From Chloroflexota bacterium (GTDB lineage Bacteria > Chloroflexota > Chloroflexia > Thermomicrobiales > JADLAZ01): DNA of 64,000 nucleotides. Within the stretch, counting starts at the first letter, position 1. Every line of letters starts with the position of its first letter. Shown here piece by piece: positions 24,590-33,561 of the stretch. The notes beneath the pieces are model-generated. The model was not told the origin of the DNA. It searched no databases and saw only the letters and a list, made by a program, of their open reading frames with translations. The position numbers and the translations under genes were made by a program. The stretch lies in NCBI GenBank assembly GCA_020849725.1, contig JADLAZ010000160.1, positions 62,001 to 126,000 of the forward strand. The letters are read 5' to 3'.

Positions 24590-26710
24590 ATGCGGAAACG
24601 ACAGGCCGCTCTCTCGCTGATCGTCCTCGCCGGGCTCCTGCTCGCGCCACTGCTGGCGCTGTTGCCGGCTCAGCCCGCGGCGGCGGCTACCGGCTTCGTT
24701 ACCAGGGCATTCGAGGACAAGTGGAACCGCACCGACTTGCCGGTCGACAAGGAGGGGGCGACGCGCTCCTGGGTATGGGGCACCCCGCTGAATGCTCGGA
24801 CCGAGCCTTATGTCCAGTCGCCCGGCCGGCAGCGCCAGGTGCAGTACTTCGACAAGAGCCGGATGGAGATCAACGACCCAGCTACGAACGCCGTCACCAA
24901 CGGCCTGCTGGCGACTGAGTTGATCCGCGGCCGCCTGCAATACGGCGACCTCTACGACGCCGAGGGCGAGGAGCGCGGCCCGGCGCGGGTCAACGTCGCC
25001 GGCGACGACGACGATACCAGCGGGCCGCAGTACGCTAGCTTCACCAGCCACCTGCGCGAGGCGCCTCTGCCCGAAGGCGCACCGGTCACGCAGACGATGG
25101 ACCGCAATGGCGTCGTTGGCGACGACCCGAGCAAGGCAGCGCGCGGAGTGACCGCCGGCGTTCTGGTGCGGGAGACAAACAGCCGGGTTGCCTCCGTCTT
25201 CTGGGACTATCTGCAAACGACCGGCCCGGTCGCCGTGGGCAATGCGCGCCCGACCGAGCGCATCTTCGAACCCTGGTTCGATGCCACCGGCTTCCCCACC
25301 ACCCGTCCCTATTGGGCCAGGGTCAAGGTCGCCAATCAGGTTCAGGACGTGCTGATCCAGGCCTTCGAGCGGCGCGTGCTGACCTACACGCCGGACAATA
25401 GTAATCCGGCGTTCCGCGTCGAGATGGGCAACATCGGCCGCCACTATTTCACCTGGCGCTACGGTCAGCAACCGACCCCCGCCACCGGCTCGACGCCACA
25501 GCCCAGCGACTGGCAGCCGCGCGTCGGCCCGACCATCGCCCCGGGCTTCAATGGCTTCTTCCAGTTCACGCCACTCACGGACCCCGCCAATGTCCAGACG
25601 CTGCAGCGCAGCCTCAACCTGGTCAAGGATGCGGGCTTCGACTGGATCCGCGTCCAGGTCGTCTGGGCTGACCTTGAGCCGAACGAGGGCCAGCCGCTCA
25701 ACGGCGACATTCTCTCGGCGCTGGATGCGACCGTCCATGAGGCTCGACTACGCCGATTCGGCGTGATGTTCAGCATCGCCAAGGGGCCACGCTGGGCCGT
25801 CGACAGCGATAACGGCTGTCAGCGCAGTGGCGCCGGCTTGCCCCATTGCGGGTTGCCGACGAGCCGGCCCGCCACCCTGGCCAGCATCCTCGGCCGGCTG
25901 GCTGAGCGTTACAAGCAGGGCAGCGAACGCGGCCGGGTGCATGCCTACGAGGTCTGGAACGAGCAAAACCTCGGCCACGAGACGGCCAATAACGTCAATC
26001 CAGGCGCCTACGTCGAGATCCTCAAGGCCAGCTACAACGCGATCAAGGCGGCCGACTCGACGGCGATCGTGGTGTTCGGCGGCCTCTCCCCAACGGGCGT
26101 CAACAATCCAGCCGAAGCCGTTGACGACGTCAAGTACCTCGAGCAGGCGTACCAGTACAACAACGGCGAGATGAAGCGCTACTTCGACGTGCTGGGCGCC
26201 CACCCCGGCAGCAACAACAACCCACCCGACGCGCGCTGGCCCTCCGACAACCTGGACGAGGCGCGCCGCATCTGCGCCCAGCAGAGCCGGCAGTGGTGCG
26301 ACCACCCCAGCTTCTATTTCCGCCGCATCGAGCAACTGCGGGCGGTGATGGAGCGCAATGGCGACGGCCAGTATGGCAACCGCCTCAAGCAGATGTGGCT
26401 GACGGAGTTCGGCTGGTCGACGCTGAACCGCGCGCCCGGCTACGGGTATGGCGCGCAAATTACCGAGCAACAGCAGGCCGACTATCTGGTGCGCGCCTTC
26501 GAGCAAGCCCAGCGCGAGTACAAGTGGATGGGCGTCATGTTCGTCTGGACGCTCAATCACTCGATCGTGCCAGATGTCGGCTGCGACAACGAGAAGTACC
26601 CCTGGTCGGTCATCCACGGCGGCAAGTGTCCCGAGGAGCAGGCCGCCGGCAAGCAGGCCTGGGACCCGCGGCCATCCTATCTAGCACTCAAGGCGAAGTT
26701 CAATCCGTAA
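24590..26710 (+). CDS. secreted clan-A-type glycoside hydrolase 1
   Basis: A 706-residue exported enzyme. A signal peptide (MRKRQAALSLIVLAGLLLAP, cleavage near AAA) is followed by an N-terminal module (about 35-300) with WVWGTPLN, RQVQYFDKSRMEIN, NGLLATELI and a second QAFERRVLTYTP element, then a TIM-barrel domain (about 310-706). EVWNEQN holds the likely acid/base Glu458, and WLTEFGW the likely nucleophile Glu606, the pattern of clan GH-A glycosidases. The exact GH family cannot be fixed by eye (GH39- or GH5-like). AGGAGG precedes the ATG. It is tandem with a close paralog. Confidence 0.82.
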   Translation: MRKRQAALSLIVLAGLLLAPLLALLPAQPAAAATGFVTRAFEDKWNRTDLPVDKEGATRSWVWGTPLNARTEPYVQSPGRQRQVQYFDKSRMEINDPATNAVTNGLLATELIRGRLQYGDLYDAEGEERGPARVNVAGDDDDTSGPQYASFTSHLREAPLPEGAPVTQTMDRNGVVGDDPSKAARGVTAGVLVRETNSRVASVFWDYLQTTGPVAVGNARPTERIFEPWFDATGFPTTRPYWARVKVANQVQDVLIQAFERRVLTYTPDNSNPAFRVEMGNIGRHYFTWRYGQQPTPATGSTPQPSDWQPRVGPTIAPGFNGFFQFTPLTDPANVQTLQRSLNLVKDAGFDWIRVQVVWADLEPNEGQPLNGDILSALDATVHEARLRRFGVMFSIAKGPRWAVDSDNGCQRSGAGLPHCGLPTSRPATLASILGRLAERYKQGSERGRVHAYEVWNEQNLGHETANNVNPGAYVEILKASYNAIKAADSTAIVVFGGLSPTGVNNPAEAVDDVKYLEQAYQYNNGEMKRYFDVLGAHPGSNNNPPDARWPSDNLDEARRICAQQSRQWCDHPSFYFRRIEQLRAVMERNGDGQYGNRLKQMWLTEFGWSTLNRAPGYGYGAQITEQQQADYLVRAFEQAQREYKWMGVMFVWTLNHSIVPDVGCDNEKYPWSVIHGGKCPEEQAAGKQAWDPRPSYLALKAKFNP

Positions 26711-26731
26711 GGGTCGAAGGACGGGGGCGGG

Positions 26732-26800
26732 ATTCCCTCACCCCGCCGCGCTCCCAGAGGAAGAGGGAATAACCCTCACCCACTGCGGTGGGTGAGGGTT
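26732..26800. repeat. dispersed inverted-repeat element
   Basis: ATTCCCTC (26732-26739) and GAGGGAAT (26763-26770) form one stem, followed directly by a perfect 13-bp stem AACCCTCACCCAC/GTGGGTGAGGGTT (26771-26783 with 26788-26800, loop TGCG). A related but imperfect stem occurs at 34904-34928. It sits between the two glycosidase genes and may also act as a terminator. Confidence 0.6.
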
Positions 26801-26880
26801 CCCGTTGGCTGATTGCAGCCGACACCACCTCCATCAGCCCTCATCTCCCAGCACCCAACACCCATCCCCCTGGAGGCGTC

Positions 26881-28992
26881 ATGTCGCGTTGGTCGAAGTC
26901 GCCGCTCGTCCTGCTGACGGCGTTGCTGCTCGTGCCGCTAGCGGGGATGACGCCCCCGCCTGCGCCGGCCAGCGCCGCCGACGGCTTCGCGTCACCTCTC
27001 TTCCGCGCCACCTGGCAGCGCACCGATGCCGTCGTCGAAGATCGGTCAGTGCGCCGCACGTGGGTGTGGGGGCCGGCGCCACTCAACGGCATCTTCGAGC
27101 CGTACCGGCAGACGCCCGGCGGCGAGCGGCAGGTGCAGTACTTCGACAAGAGCCGGATGGAGATCAACCGGCCCGGCCCCGGCGGGCTCGTCACCAACGG
27201 GCTGCTGGCGACCGAACTGATCCGCGGCCGCATTCAGCAGGGTGACAACTACGACGCCCAGGGCGAGGACCGCGCTCCGGCCCAGGTCAATGTCGCTGGC
27301 GACGACGACGACACCGCCGGACCGACCTATGCCAGCCTGACCAATCTGCTCGGCCTGCCGGCGCTGGACCAGGGCACGACGATCACCGAGACGGTTCGTC
27401 GCGACGGCACGACCGGCACGGACCCGGCACTGGCCCGCTATGACGTGACAGCCGCCTACTATGTGCCCGAGTCGCGCCACCGCATCGCCTCGGTCTTCTG
27501 GGACTACTTGCAGGCGACCGGACCGGTGTTGACCCCCGCCGGTCGGCGGGACGAGCGTCTGTACGAGCCGTGGCACGCCGCCGTCGGCCTGCCGATCACG
27601 CGGGCCTACTGGACCCGCGTGCGCGTCGCCGGCACGCCGCAGGATGTGCTGATCCAGGCATTCCAGCGGCGCGTGCTGACCTTCACGCCGGCCAACGATG
27701 ACGGATTCAAGGTCGAGATGGGCAACATCGGCCGCCACTACTTCAAGTGGCGCTACGGCGTCGATCCACGCCCGGCCGTGCAGCCACCGCGCGAGTACGT
27801 GCCGCTCGGCACGCCGGGCCTCGCCTACGGCTTCAACGGCTTCTTCACCTTCCAACCGGCGGCGCCGGCCGGCGAACCGGCTCACCCGGCACTGGACCGA
27901 AGCCTCGGGTTAGTGCAAGAGGCCGGCTTCGGCTGGATCCGCCAGCAAGTCGTCTGGGCGACGCTCGAGCCGCGCCCAGGTGAGTTCAACACCGATGAGA
28001 TCGCCGCCTACGACGCGATCGTGCGCGAGGCCACTCAGCGCGGGTTGAAGATTATGTTCAGTGTCGCCAAGGCACCGCGCTGGGCGGTGAGCAGCGATGC
28101 GCTCTGTCACGGCGGCGCCGTCAAGCTGTGCGGCCTGCCGAGCGACCCGGCGACGCTGGCCCGACTGCTGGGCTACATGGCCGGGCGCTACCAGGAAGGT
28201 AGCCCCATCGGCCGAGTGCAGGCCTATGAGGTCTGGAACGAGCAGAACACCGGCGGCGAGACCGGCAAGAACGTCGACGCTGGCGCCTACGTCGAACTAC
28301 TCAAGACCAGCTACATCGCCATCAAAGGCATCGATCCGAGCGCAATCGTTGTCTTCGGCGGCCTGACGCCAACCGGTGTCAACGATGTCAAGGTCGCGGT
28401 CGATGACGTCAAGTATCTCGAGGAGGTCTACAAGTACAACGGCGGCGAGGTGAAGCGCTACTTCGACGTGCTGGGCGCCCACCCCGGCAGCAACAACAAC
28501 CCGCCGGAGGCGCTCTGGCCCGAGCAGCCTGGTCCCGGCACCGGCCGCGACGGCACCAAGTGCCATGCCGAGCGCACCTGCTGGCAACAGGACGCCAGCT
28601 TCTACTTCCGCCGCATCGAGCAACTGCGCCGGGTGATGGAGCAGTACGGCGACGTCCAGTACGGCAACCGCCTCAAGCAGATCTGGCTGACCGAGTTCGG
28701 CTGGTCGACTCTAAACCGCGCGCCCGGCTACGAGTACGGCGACGTCATCAGTGAGCAGACCCAGGCCGACTACCTGGAGCGAGCCTTCGCGAAGGCTCGC
28801 GTTGATTACCCCTGGATGGGCGTCATGTTCGTCTGGACCCTCAACCACTCCATCATTGACCACTGTGAGGACGAGAAGTACCCCTGGTCGGTCATCCACG
28901 GCGGCGCCTGCCCCGAGGAGCAGGCCGCCGGCAAGCGCGCCTGGGATCCCCGCGAATCCTTCACTCGGCTCAAGAATATGTCGAAGGGATAG
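26881..28992 (+). CDS. secreted clan-A-type glycoside hydrolase 2
   Basis: A 703-residue paralog of the preceding gene with the same order: signal peptide (MSRWSKSPLVLLTALLLVPL), N-terminal module with TWVWGP, RQVQYFDKSRMEIN, NGLLATELI and QAFQRRVLTFTP, then a TIM barrel. EVWNEQN (Glu454) and WLTEFGW (Glu605) are the probable catalytic pair. The ATG at 26881 follows GGAGG. The longer frame begins in the repeat element upstream and is rejected. Tandem duplication followed by divergence, mainly in the linker and the pre-catalytic loops, suggests related but not identical substrates. Confidence 0.82.
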   Translation: MSRWSKSPLVLLTALLLVPLAGMTPPPAPASAADGFASPLFRATWQRTDAVVEDRSVRRTWVWGPAPLNGIFEPYRQTPGGERQVQYFDKSRMEINRPGPGGLVTNGLLATELIRGRIQQGDNYDAQGEDRAPAQVNVAGDDDDTAGPTYASLTNLLGLPALDQGTTITETVRRDGTTGTDPALARYDVTAAYYVPESRHRIASVFWDYLQATGPVLTPAGRRDERLYEPWHAAVGLPITRAYWTRVRVAGTPQDVLIQAFQRRVLTFTPANDDGFKVEMGNIGRHYFKWRYGVDPRPAVQPPREYVPLGTPGLAYGFNGFFTFQPAAPAGEPAHPALDRSLGLVQEAGFGWIRQQVVWATLEPRPGEFNTDEIAAYDAIVREATQRGLKIMFSVAKAPRWAVSSDALCHGGAVKLCGLPSDPATLARLLGYMAGRYQEGSPIGRVQAYEVWNEQNTGGETGKNVDAGAYVELLKTSYIAIKGIDPSAIVVFGGLTPTGVNDVKVAVDDVKYLEEVYKYNGGEVKRYFDVLGAHPGSNNNPPEALWPEQPGPGTGRDGTKCHAERTCWQQDASFYFRRIEQLRRVMEQYGDVQYGNRLKQIWLTEFGWSTLNRAPGYEYGDVISEQTQADYLERAFAKARVDYPWMGVMFVWTLNHSIIDHCEDEKYPWSVIHGGACPEEQAAGKRAWDPRESFTRLKNMSKG

Positions 28993-28998
28993 GAGAGC

Positions 28999-29079
28999 CA
29001 GGAGGCGAGGAGACGGAGTATGCCCCTACGGTCCGTGCCGCCTGGCCTGCTGGCCGCCGCCGGGCCTCCTCGCCTCCTG
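28999..29079. repeat. long-range inverted repeat after the glycosidases
   Basis: AGGAGGCGAGGAG near 28999-29011 is the reverse complement of CTCCTCGCCTCCT at 29067-29079. In between lies GC-rich sequence. It may serve as the terminator of the glycosidase unit. A TGCTATACT extended -10 follows at 29081-29089. Confidence 0.4.
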
Positions 29080-29148
29080 ATGCTATACTGCCTGGGAACG
29101 ACCGGCCGTCATGAGCGCGCCGGGCATAGAGAGAGGGCGAACGGGCGC

Positions 29149-29973
29149 ATGATCGACGGGAAGCTGTCACTGGTCCTGCCGGCGCACAACGAGGAGCCGA
29201 ACCTGCGGCCCGTCGTCGAGCGAGCGCGAGAGGTGCTGCCGCGGCAGTGCCGCGACTGGGAGATCATCGTCGTCAATGACGGCTCGCGCGACCGCACCGG
29301 CGACATCGCCGCCGAGTTGGCTGCCGCTGACCCTGAGCATGTCCGGGTCGTCACCCACCCGCGCAACCGGGGCTACGGCGCGGCGCTGACCTCCGGCTTT
29401 GACGCCGCGACCGGCGACTATCTGATGTTCATGGACTCCGACCGGCAGTTCGACATCGCCGACATCGAGCGGTTGACGCCGTTCGTCGGCGTCTACGACA
29501 TCGTCGCCGGCTACCGGATCAAGCGCAACGATCCGTGGTTCCGCTTCGCCATCGGCTACACTTTCAACTTCATCGTGACGGTCCTGTTCGGCATCAACCT
29601 GCGCGACATCGACTGCGGCTTCAAGATCTTTCGCGCCGATCTGCTGCGTGGCATGGAGCTGACCAGTCCCGGCGCGCTGATCAACACCGAGATCCATGCC
29701 AAGGCCAACCATCAGGGGGCGACGCTGGTCGAAGTCGGCGTCAACCACTTCCCACGGTTGGTCGGCGAGCAGTCCGGCGCCTCGGTGCGGGTAATCGTGC
29801 GGGCGATGGGTGAGACGCTGAAGTTGTGGTGGCGGATGCAGTTCTATCAGCCGCCGGCCGTGCTCTCCAGCCCCGACGTCAACGGCTACCAGGGGTTGAC
29901 GCTCGTTCACGTCGGCGCGCTGTCAGCAGCATTCCTGGTGCTGCTCACCTGGCTGGTCCGCCGGCGGCGCTAA
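29149..29973 (+). CDS. family 2 glycosyltransferase, polyprenyl-phosphate sugar type
   Basis: A 274-residue GT2 enzyme: VLPAHNEEPNL, VVNDGSRDRT, FMDSDRQFDI (DxD metal site) and DCGFKIFR. These resemble dolichol/undecaprenyl-phosphate mannose or glucose synthases. The protein ends with one C-terminal transmembrane segment, so it acts at the inner membrane face, moving sugar from a nucleotide donor onto a lipid phosphate. I chose the ATG at 29149; the earlier in-frame start lies before the probable -10 box. It stands alone between the glycosidases and the dehydrogenases. Confidence 0.87.
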   Translation: MIDGKLSLVLPAHNEEPNLRPVVERAREVLPRQCRDWEIIVVNDGSRDRTGDIAAELAAADPEHVRVVTHPRNRGYGAALTSGFDAATGDYLMFMDSDRQFDIADIERLTPFVGVYDIVAGYRIKRNDPWFRFAIGYTFNFIVTVLFGINLRDIDCGFKIFRADLLRGMELTSPGALINTEIHAKANHQGATLVEVGVNHFPRLVGEQSGASVRVIVRAMGETLKLWWRMQFYQPPAVLSSPDVNGYQGLTLVHVGALSAAFLVLLTWLVRRRR

Positions 29974-30134
29974 CTGGCGCTCGAGGCCAGGAAGTCCACG
30001 CGCGGCGGCGGCACTTGACGCGTGCCCGTGCGCGCTGCTAGCGTGCGGCTCACCGCCGTCAGTGCGCTGTCTGTCCACGCGCCCGGCGAGGCTCTTCGTT
30101 CCTCCCGTTCCTCCCGTTCCTCCTGGAGGCAACC

Positions 30135-31178
30135 ATGCCAACCCTGACCGTCGACCAGCTCCGACCGCTATCGGAGGCCATCTTCGTCGCGGCCGGTGCG
30201 AGCCAGGCCAATGCCGCGCGTGTCACCGACGCCATGCTCAAGGCGAACCTGGCCGGCCACGACTCCCACGGTGTTCAGCACATCCCCGGCTACGTCGCTG
30301 ATCTGGCCGGCGGCGCCATCGACGGCCAGGGCACGCCGTCGATCCTGCATGAGACGCCGACGACGGCGCTCGTCAGCGGTGGCTGGACCTTCGGCCACGT
30401 CGGCGCGGCCTACGCGGCCAATCTGGCCATCGAGAAGGCCCGCGCGACCCACATCGCTGCCGTTGAGCTGGTGCAGGTCCACCACATCGGCCGGCTGGGC
30501 GAGTACGCTGAGATGGGCGTCGCTGCCAACACCATCGTCATGCTCATGGCCGGCTTCGGGCACAACGCACCCAACCAGGCGCCCTTCGGCGGCGCGGCGC
30601 CGCTGCTAGCGACGAATCCGATCGCCATCGGCATCCCGGCCGGCGAGCGCGACGGCATGGTGCTCGACTTCGCCACGGCCGCAATCGCCGCCGGCAAGGT
30701 GTCCGTAGCTCAGGCGAAGGGGCAGCAGCTAGCGCCCGGCATACTCATCGACAAGCACGGCCAGGCCACGACCGACCCGGCGGCGCTGTTCGACGGCGGC
30801 GCGCTGCTGCCGTTCGGCGGCCACAAGGGCTGGGCGCTGGCGCTGGCCATCGAGTTCCTGGGCCGCGTGCTGGCCGGCGGCGAGGCCCACGCCGACGGTG
30901 AGCGCGGTGGCCGCTATTACCGCTACTCAGGCACGCTCTTCATCGCCATCGATCCGGCAACGTTCCGGCCTGGCGCCGACTACGCCGCCGCAGCCGACGC
31001 CCTCGTTGACCGCACCCGCGCCATCCCGCCAGCCGAGGGCTTCGACGAGGTGCTGCTGCCTGGCGACCCCGAGCGCCGCACCCGCGCCGACCGCCTCGCC
31101 CACGGCATCCCCCTCCCCGACGCCACCTGGGCCGCCATCCTCGACACCGCCCGCGCCTACGGTGTTCCAGCCAGGTAG
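30135..31178 (+). CDS. Ldh2/malate dehydrogenase-like NAD(P)-dependent oxidoreductase 1
   Basis: A 347-residue member of the type-2 malate/L-lactate/sulfolactate dehydrogenase family (YlbC/YiaK-like). GHDSHGV (catalytic His45 region), HHIGRLGEYAE, PFGGAAPLLATNPIAIG and PFGGHKGWALAL are conserved. These dehydrogenases interconvert 2-hydroxy acids and 2-oxo acids; characterised relatives reduce 2,3-diketogulonate or oxidise malate, ureidoglycolate and lactate. The substrate is not decided by the sequence. The ATG follows GGAGG after a short tandem CTCCCGTTC repeat. It is tandem with a close paralog 53 bp downstream. Confidence 0.9.
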   Translation: MPTLTVDQLRPLSEAIFVAAGASQANAARVTDAMLKANLAGHDSHGVQHIPGYVADLAGGAIDGQGTPSILHETPTTALVSGGWTFGHVGAAYAANLAIEKARATHIAAVELVQVHHIGRLGEYAEMGVAANTIVMLMAGFGHNAPNQAPFGGAAPLLATNPIAIGIPAGERDGMVLDFATAAIAAGKVSVAQAKGQQLAPGILIDKHGQATTDPAALFDGGALLPFGGHKGWALALAIEFLGRVLAGGEAHADGERGGRYYRYSGTLFIAIDPATFRPGADYAAAADALVDRTRAIPPAEGFDEVLLPGDPERRTRADRLAHGIPLPDATWAAILDTARAYGVPAR

Positions 31179-31231
31179 GCCCCCCCCACCCGCGCACGAG
31201 AGCGGGTGAGAGGCTCAGTTAGGAGGCACGC

Positions 31232-32290
31232 ATGCCAACCTTGACCGTCGACCAACTCCGGCCCTTGTCCGAGTCGGTCTTCGTGGCGGCCGGCGCCAGC
31301 CCGGCCAACGCGGCCCGCGTCACCGAGGCCATGCTCAGCGCCAACCTGGCCGGCCACGACTCGCACGGCGTCCAGCACATCCCCGGTTACGTCAACGCGA
31401 TCAAGCAGGGGATCATCCAGGCGGCTGCCGAGCCAGGCATCATTCGCGAAACACCGACGACGGCGCTCGTCAGCGGTGGCTGGACCTTCGGCCACGTCGG
31501 CGCAGCCTACGCCACCCGACTGGCCGTTGCCAAAGCCCGATCGCAGCGCATCGCCATGGTCAGCCTGATCGAGGCGCACCACATCGGTCGGCTGGGCGAG
31601 TACGGCGAGATAGCCGCCGCCGAGAACATGATCGTGCTGGTGATGATGGGCAGCGGCCACGCCACCCCGATCCAGGCGCCCTTCGGCGGCGCGGCGCCGC
31701 TGCTCGGTACGAACCCGATGGCGATCGGCATCCCGGCCGGCGAGCGCGACGGCATGGTGCTGGATTTCGCCACCACCGTCATCGCCGCCGGCAAGATCGC
31801 CGTCGCTCAGGCCAAGGGGCAGCCACTACCGGAGGGCATTCTGATCGACAAGCACGGCCGTCCGTCGACCGACCCGAACGTCTGGCGCGACGGCGGCGCG
31901 ATGTTGCCCTTCGGCGGTCACAAGGGCTACGCGCTGGCGCTGGCAATCGAGTTCCTCGGCAGCATCCTCGCCGGCGGCGCGACCTATGCCCGCGCGACCA
32001 ACAACCCGTTCAACGAGGCCGGTGTGCTGTTCATCGGCATCGATCCGGCCGCCTTCCGGCCGGCGGCCGACTATGCTGCCGCTGCCGATGCCTTAGTCGA
32101 CCGCACCCACGCCATCCCTCCGGCCGAGAACTTCAGCGAGGTGCTGCTGCCCGGCGACCCCGAGCGCCGCAGCCGAGTCGAGCGCCTCGCCCACGGCATT
32201 CCCATTCCCGACGCCACCTGGTCGGCCATCACCGCCACGGCGACCGACCTCGGCGTGACAGTGGACCAGGACAGCCAGCAGAGCCAGTAG
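31232..32290 (+). CDS. Ldh2/malate dehydrogenase-like NAD(P)-dependent oxidoreductase 2
   Basis: A 352-residue paralog of the preceding gene, with the same MPTLTVDQLRPLSE start, GHDSHGV, HHIGRLGEYGE, PFGGAAPLLGTNPMAIG and PFGGHKGYALAL. It differs mainly around 55-70 and in the 250-265 loop, where substrate contacts usually lie, so the pair may handle different 2-hydroxy acids. AGGAGG precedes the ATG. The tail ends in a Gln/Ser run. Confidence 0.9.
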   Translation: MPTLTVDQLRPLSESVFVAAGASPANAARVTEAMLSANLAGHDSHGVQHIPGYVNAIKQGIIQAAAEPGIIRETPTTALVSGGWTFGHVGAAYATRLAVAKARSQRIAMVSLIEAHHIGRLGEYGEIAAAENMIVLVMMGSGHATPIQAPFGGAAPLLGTNPMAIGIPAGERDGMVLDFATTVIAAGKIAVAQAKGQPLPEGILIDKHGRPSTDPNVWRDGGAMLPFGGHKGYALALAIEFLGSILAGGATYARATNNPFNEAGVLFIGIDPAAFRPAADYAAAADALVDRTHAIPPAENFSEVLLPGDPERRSRVERLAHGIPIPDATWSAITATATDLGVTVDQDSQQSQ

Positions 32291-32390
32291 AGCCAGTGGG
32301 ATTGGACGCGGTATGCTGCGTCCGGGCATCCGGGGTCCGGCGATCCCCGGTCAGCCACACGGGGCTGTCCCTACCACTCGCCCACTCGTC

Positions 32391-32499
32391 CTATACCGAA
32401 GCCCAGACGGGATGCCCAGGCCACCGCAGGGGCGGTTCGCGAACCGCCCCTGCGCTACGCAATACGAAGTATGCCATTCCCATGCGCGCTTCGGTATAG
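32391..32499. mobile_element. MITE-like palindromic element
   Basis: A 109-bp element bounded by perfect 12-bp terminal inverted repeats CTATACCGAAGC (32391-32402) and GCTTCGGTATAG (32488-32499). Inside is a perfect 28-bp palindrome around GCAGGGGCGGTTC/GAACCGCCCCTGC (about 32425-32453). It has no ORF. The right end contributes TATAGT (32495-32500), which may serve as a -10 box for plsX 27 bp further on. Confidence 0.6.
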
Positions 32500-32526
32500 T
32501 TGCTCTACTCGCTCCCTGGAGGCTCT

Positions 32527-33543
32527 ATGCGGATCGCGCTAGACGCGATGGGCGGCGATCACGCGCCGGGTGTGACGATCGCGGGCGCAGTCGCGGCGGC
32601 GCGGGCGCACGGCACAGCCGTGACGCTGGTCGGCCGGCAAGCAGTCATCGAGGCCGAGCTGGCGCGCCATCAGGCCACCGGCCTGGATCTGACCATCATC
32701 GACGCGCCGGACACGATCGACATGGACGAGCACGCGGCCCAGGCCGTGCGCCGCAAGCCAGCCAGCTCGATCGCCGTCGCCACTCGTCTGGTCAAGGACG
32801 GCCATGCCGCCGCCGTCGTCTCGGCTGGCAACAGCGGTGCGATGATGGCGGCGGCGCTATTCATCCTCGGTCGCGTCCGCGGCATCGACCGACCGGCCAT
32901 CGCCACCGTCTTCCCCTGCACCGGCGGCCAGGTGCTGCTGATCGACGTCGGCGCGATCGCCGACCCCGACGCGGCCAACATGGTCCAATTCGGCCAGATG
33001 GGCGATGCCTACGCCCGCACCGTCTTCGGCATCGCCCGCCCGCGCGTCGGCCTGCTCAGCAACGGCGAGGAGGAGACCAAGGGCAGCAAGTTGGTGCAGG
33101 AGACACACGCGCTGCTCAAAGCTCAACCGAGTCTGCACTTCATCGGCAACGTCGAGGGCAAAGATGTGCCGGCCGGGCTGGCTGACGTCGTCATCTGCGA
33201 CGGCTTCGCCGGCAATGTCCTGATCAAGACCGCCGAAGGTGTTGCCACATTCATCCGTCAGGTGCTGCGCGAGGAAGTGACGCGCTCGCCACTGGACAAG
33301 CTGCTGGCAGCCGGGTTGCGCCCGGCCTTCCGGCGCGTTGGCGCGCGACTCGACTACGCTGAGTATGGTGGCGCGCCGCTGCTCGGCGTCGACGGTCTGG
33401 TCATCATCGCCCACGGTCGCTCCAATGCCCGAGCCGTCGAGAGTGCCATTCGCGTCGCGCACCAGGCTGTCGAGCACGACACCGTCGGCGCCATCCGCGC
33501 CCTGAGCAGACCACTGGCCACCGGCGGCGCGGGCGCACCGTAG
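32527..33543 (+). CDS. plsX: phosphate acyltransferase PlsX
   Basis: A 338-residue enzyme that makes acyl-phosphate from acyl-ACP for PlsY in phospholipid synthesis. Family marks: IALDAMGGDHAP at the start, VSAGNSGAMMA, DVGAIADPDAANMVQFGQMG, NGEEETKGSK, GNVEGKDV and VICDGFAGNVLIK. GGAGG lies 5 nt before the ATG. The usual neighbours (rpmF, fabH, fabD) are absent here; it follows a MITE-like element that may drive it. Confidence 0.95.
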   Translation: MRIALDAMGGDHAPGVTIAGAVAAARAHGTAVTLVGRQAVIEAELARHQATGLDLTIIDAPDTIDMDEHAAQAVRRKPASSIAVATRLVKDGHAAAVVSAGNSGAMMAAALFILGRVRGIDRPAIATVFPCTGGQVLLIDVGAIADPDAANMVQFGQMGDAYARTVFGIARPRVGLLSNGEEETKGSKLVQETHALLKAQPSLHFIGNVEGKDVPAGLADVVICDGFAGNVLIKTAEGVATFIRQVLREEVTRSPLDKLLAAGLRPAFRRVGARLDYAEYGGAPLLGVDGLVIIAHGRSNARAVESAIRVAHQAVEHDTVGAIRALSRPLATGGAGAP

Positions 33544-33561
33544 GGCCGACCCGACCCGCGA

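Noticed and set aside
30097..30125. CTCCCGTTC tandem repeats before the first Ldh2 gene considered a regulatory array
   Set aside because: Only about three imperfect copies; too short to claim a function.
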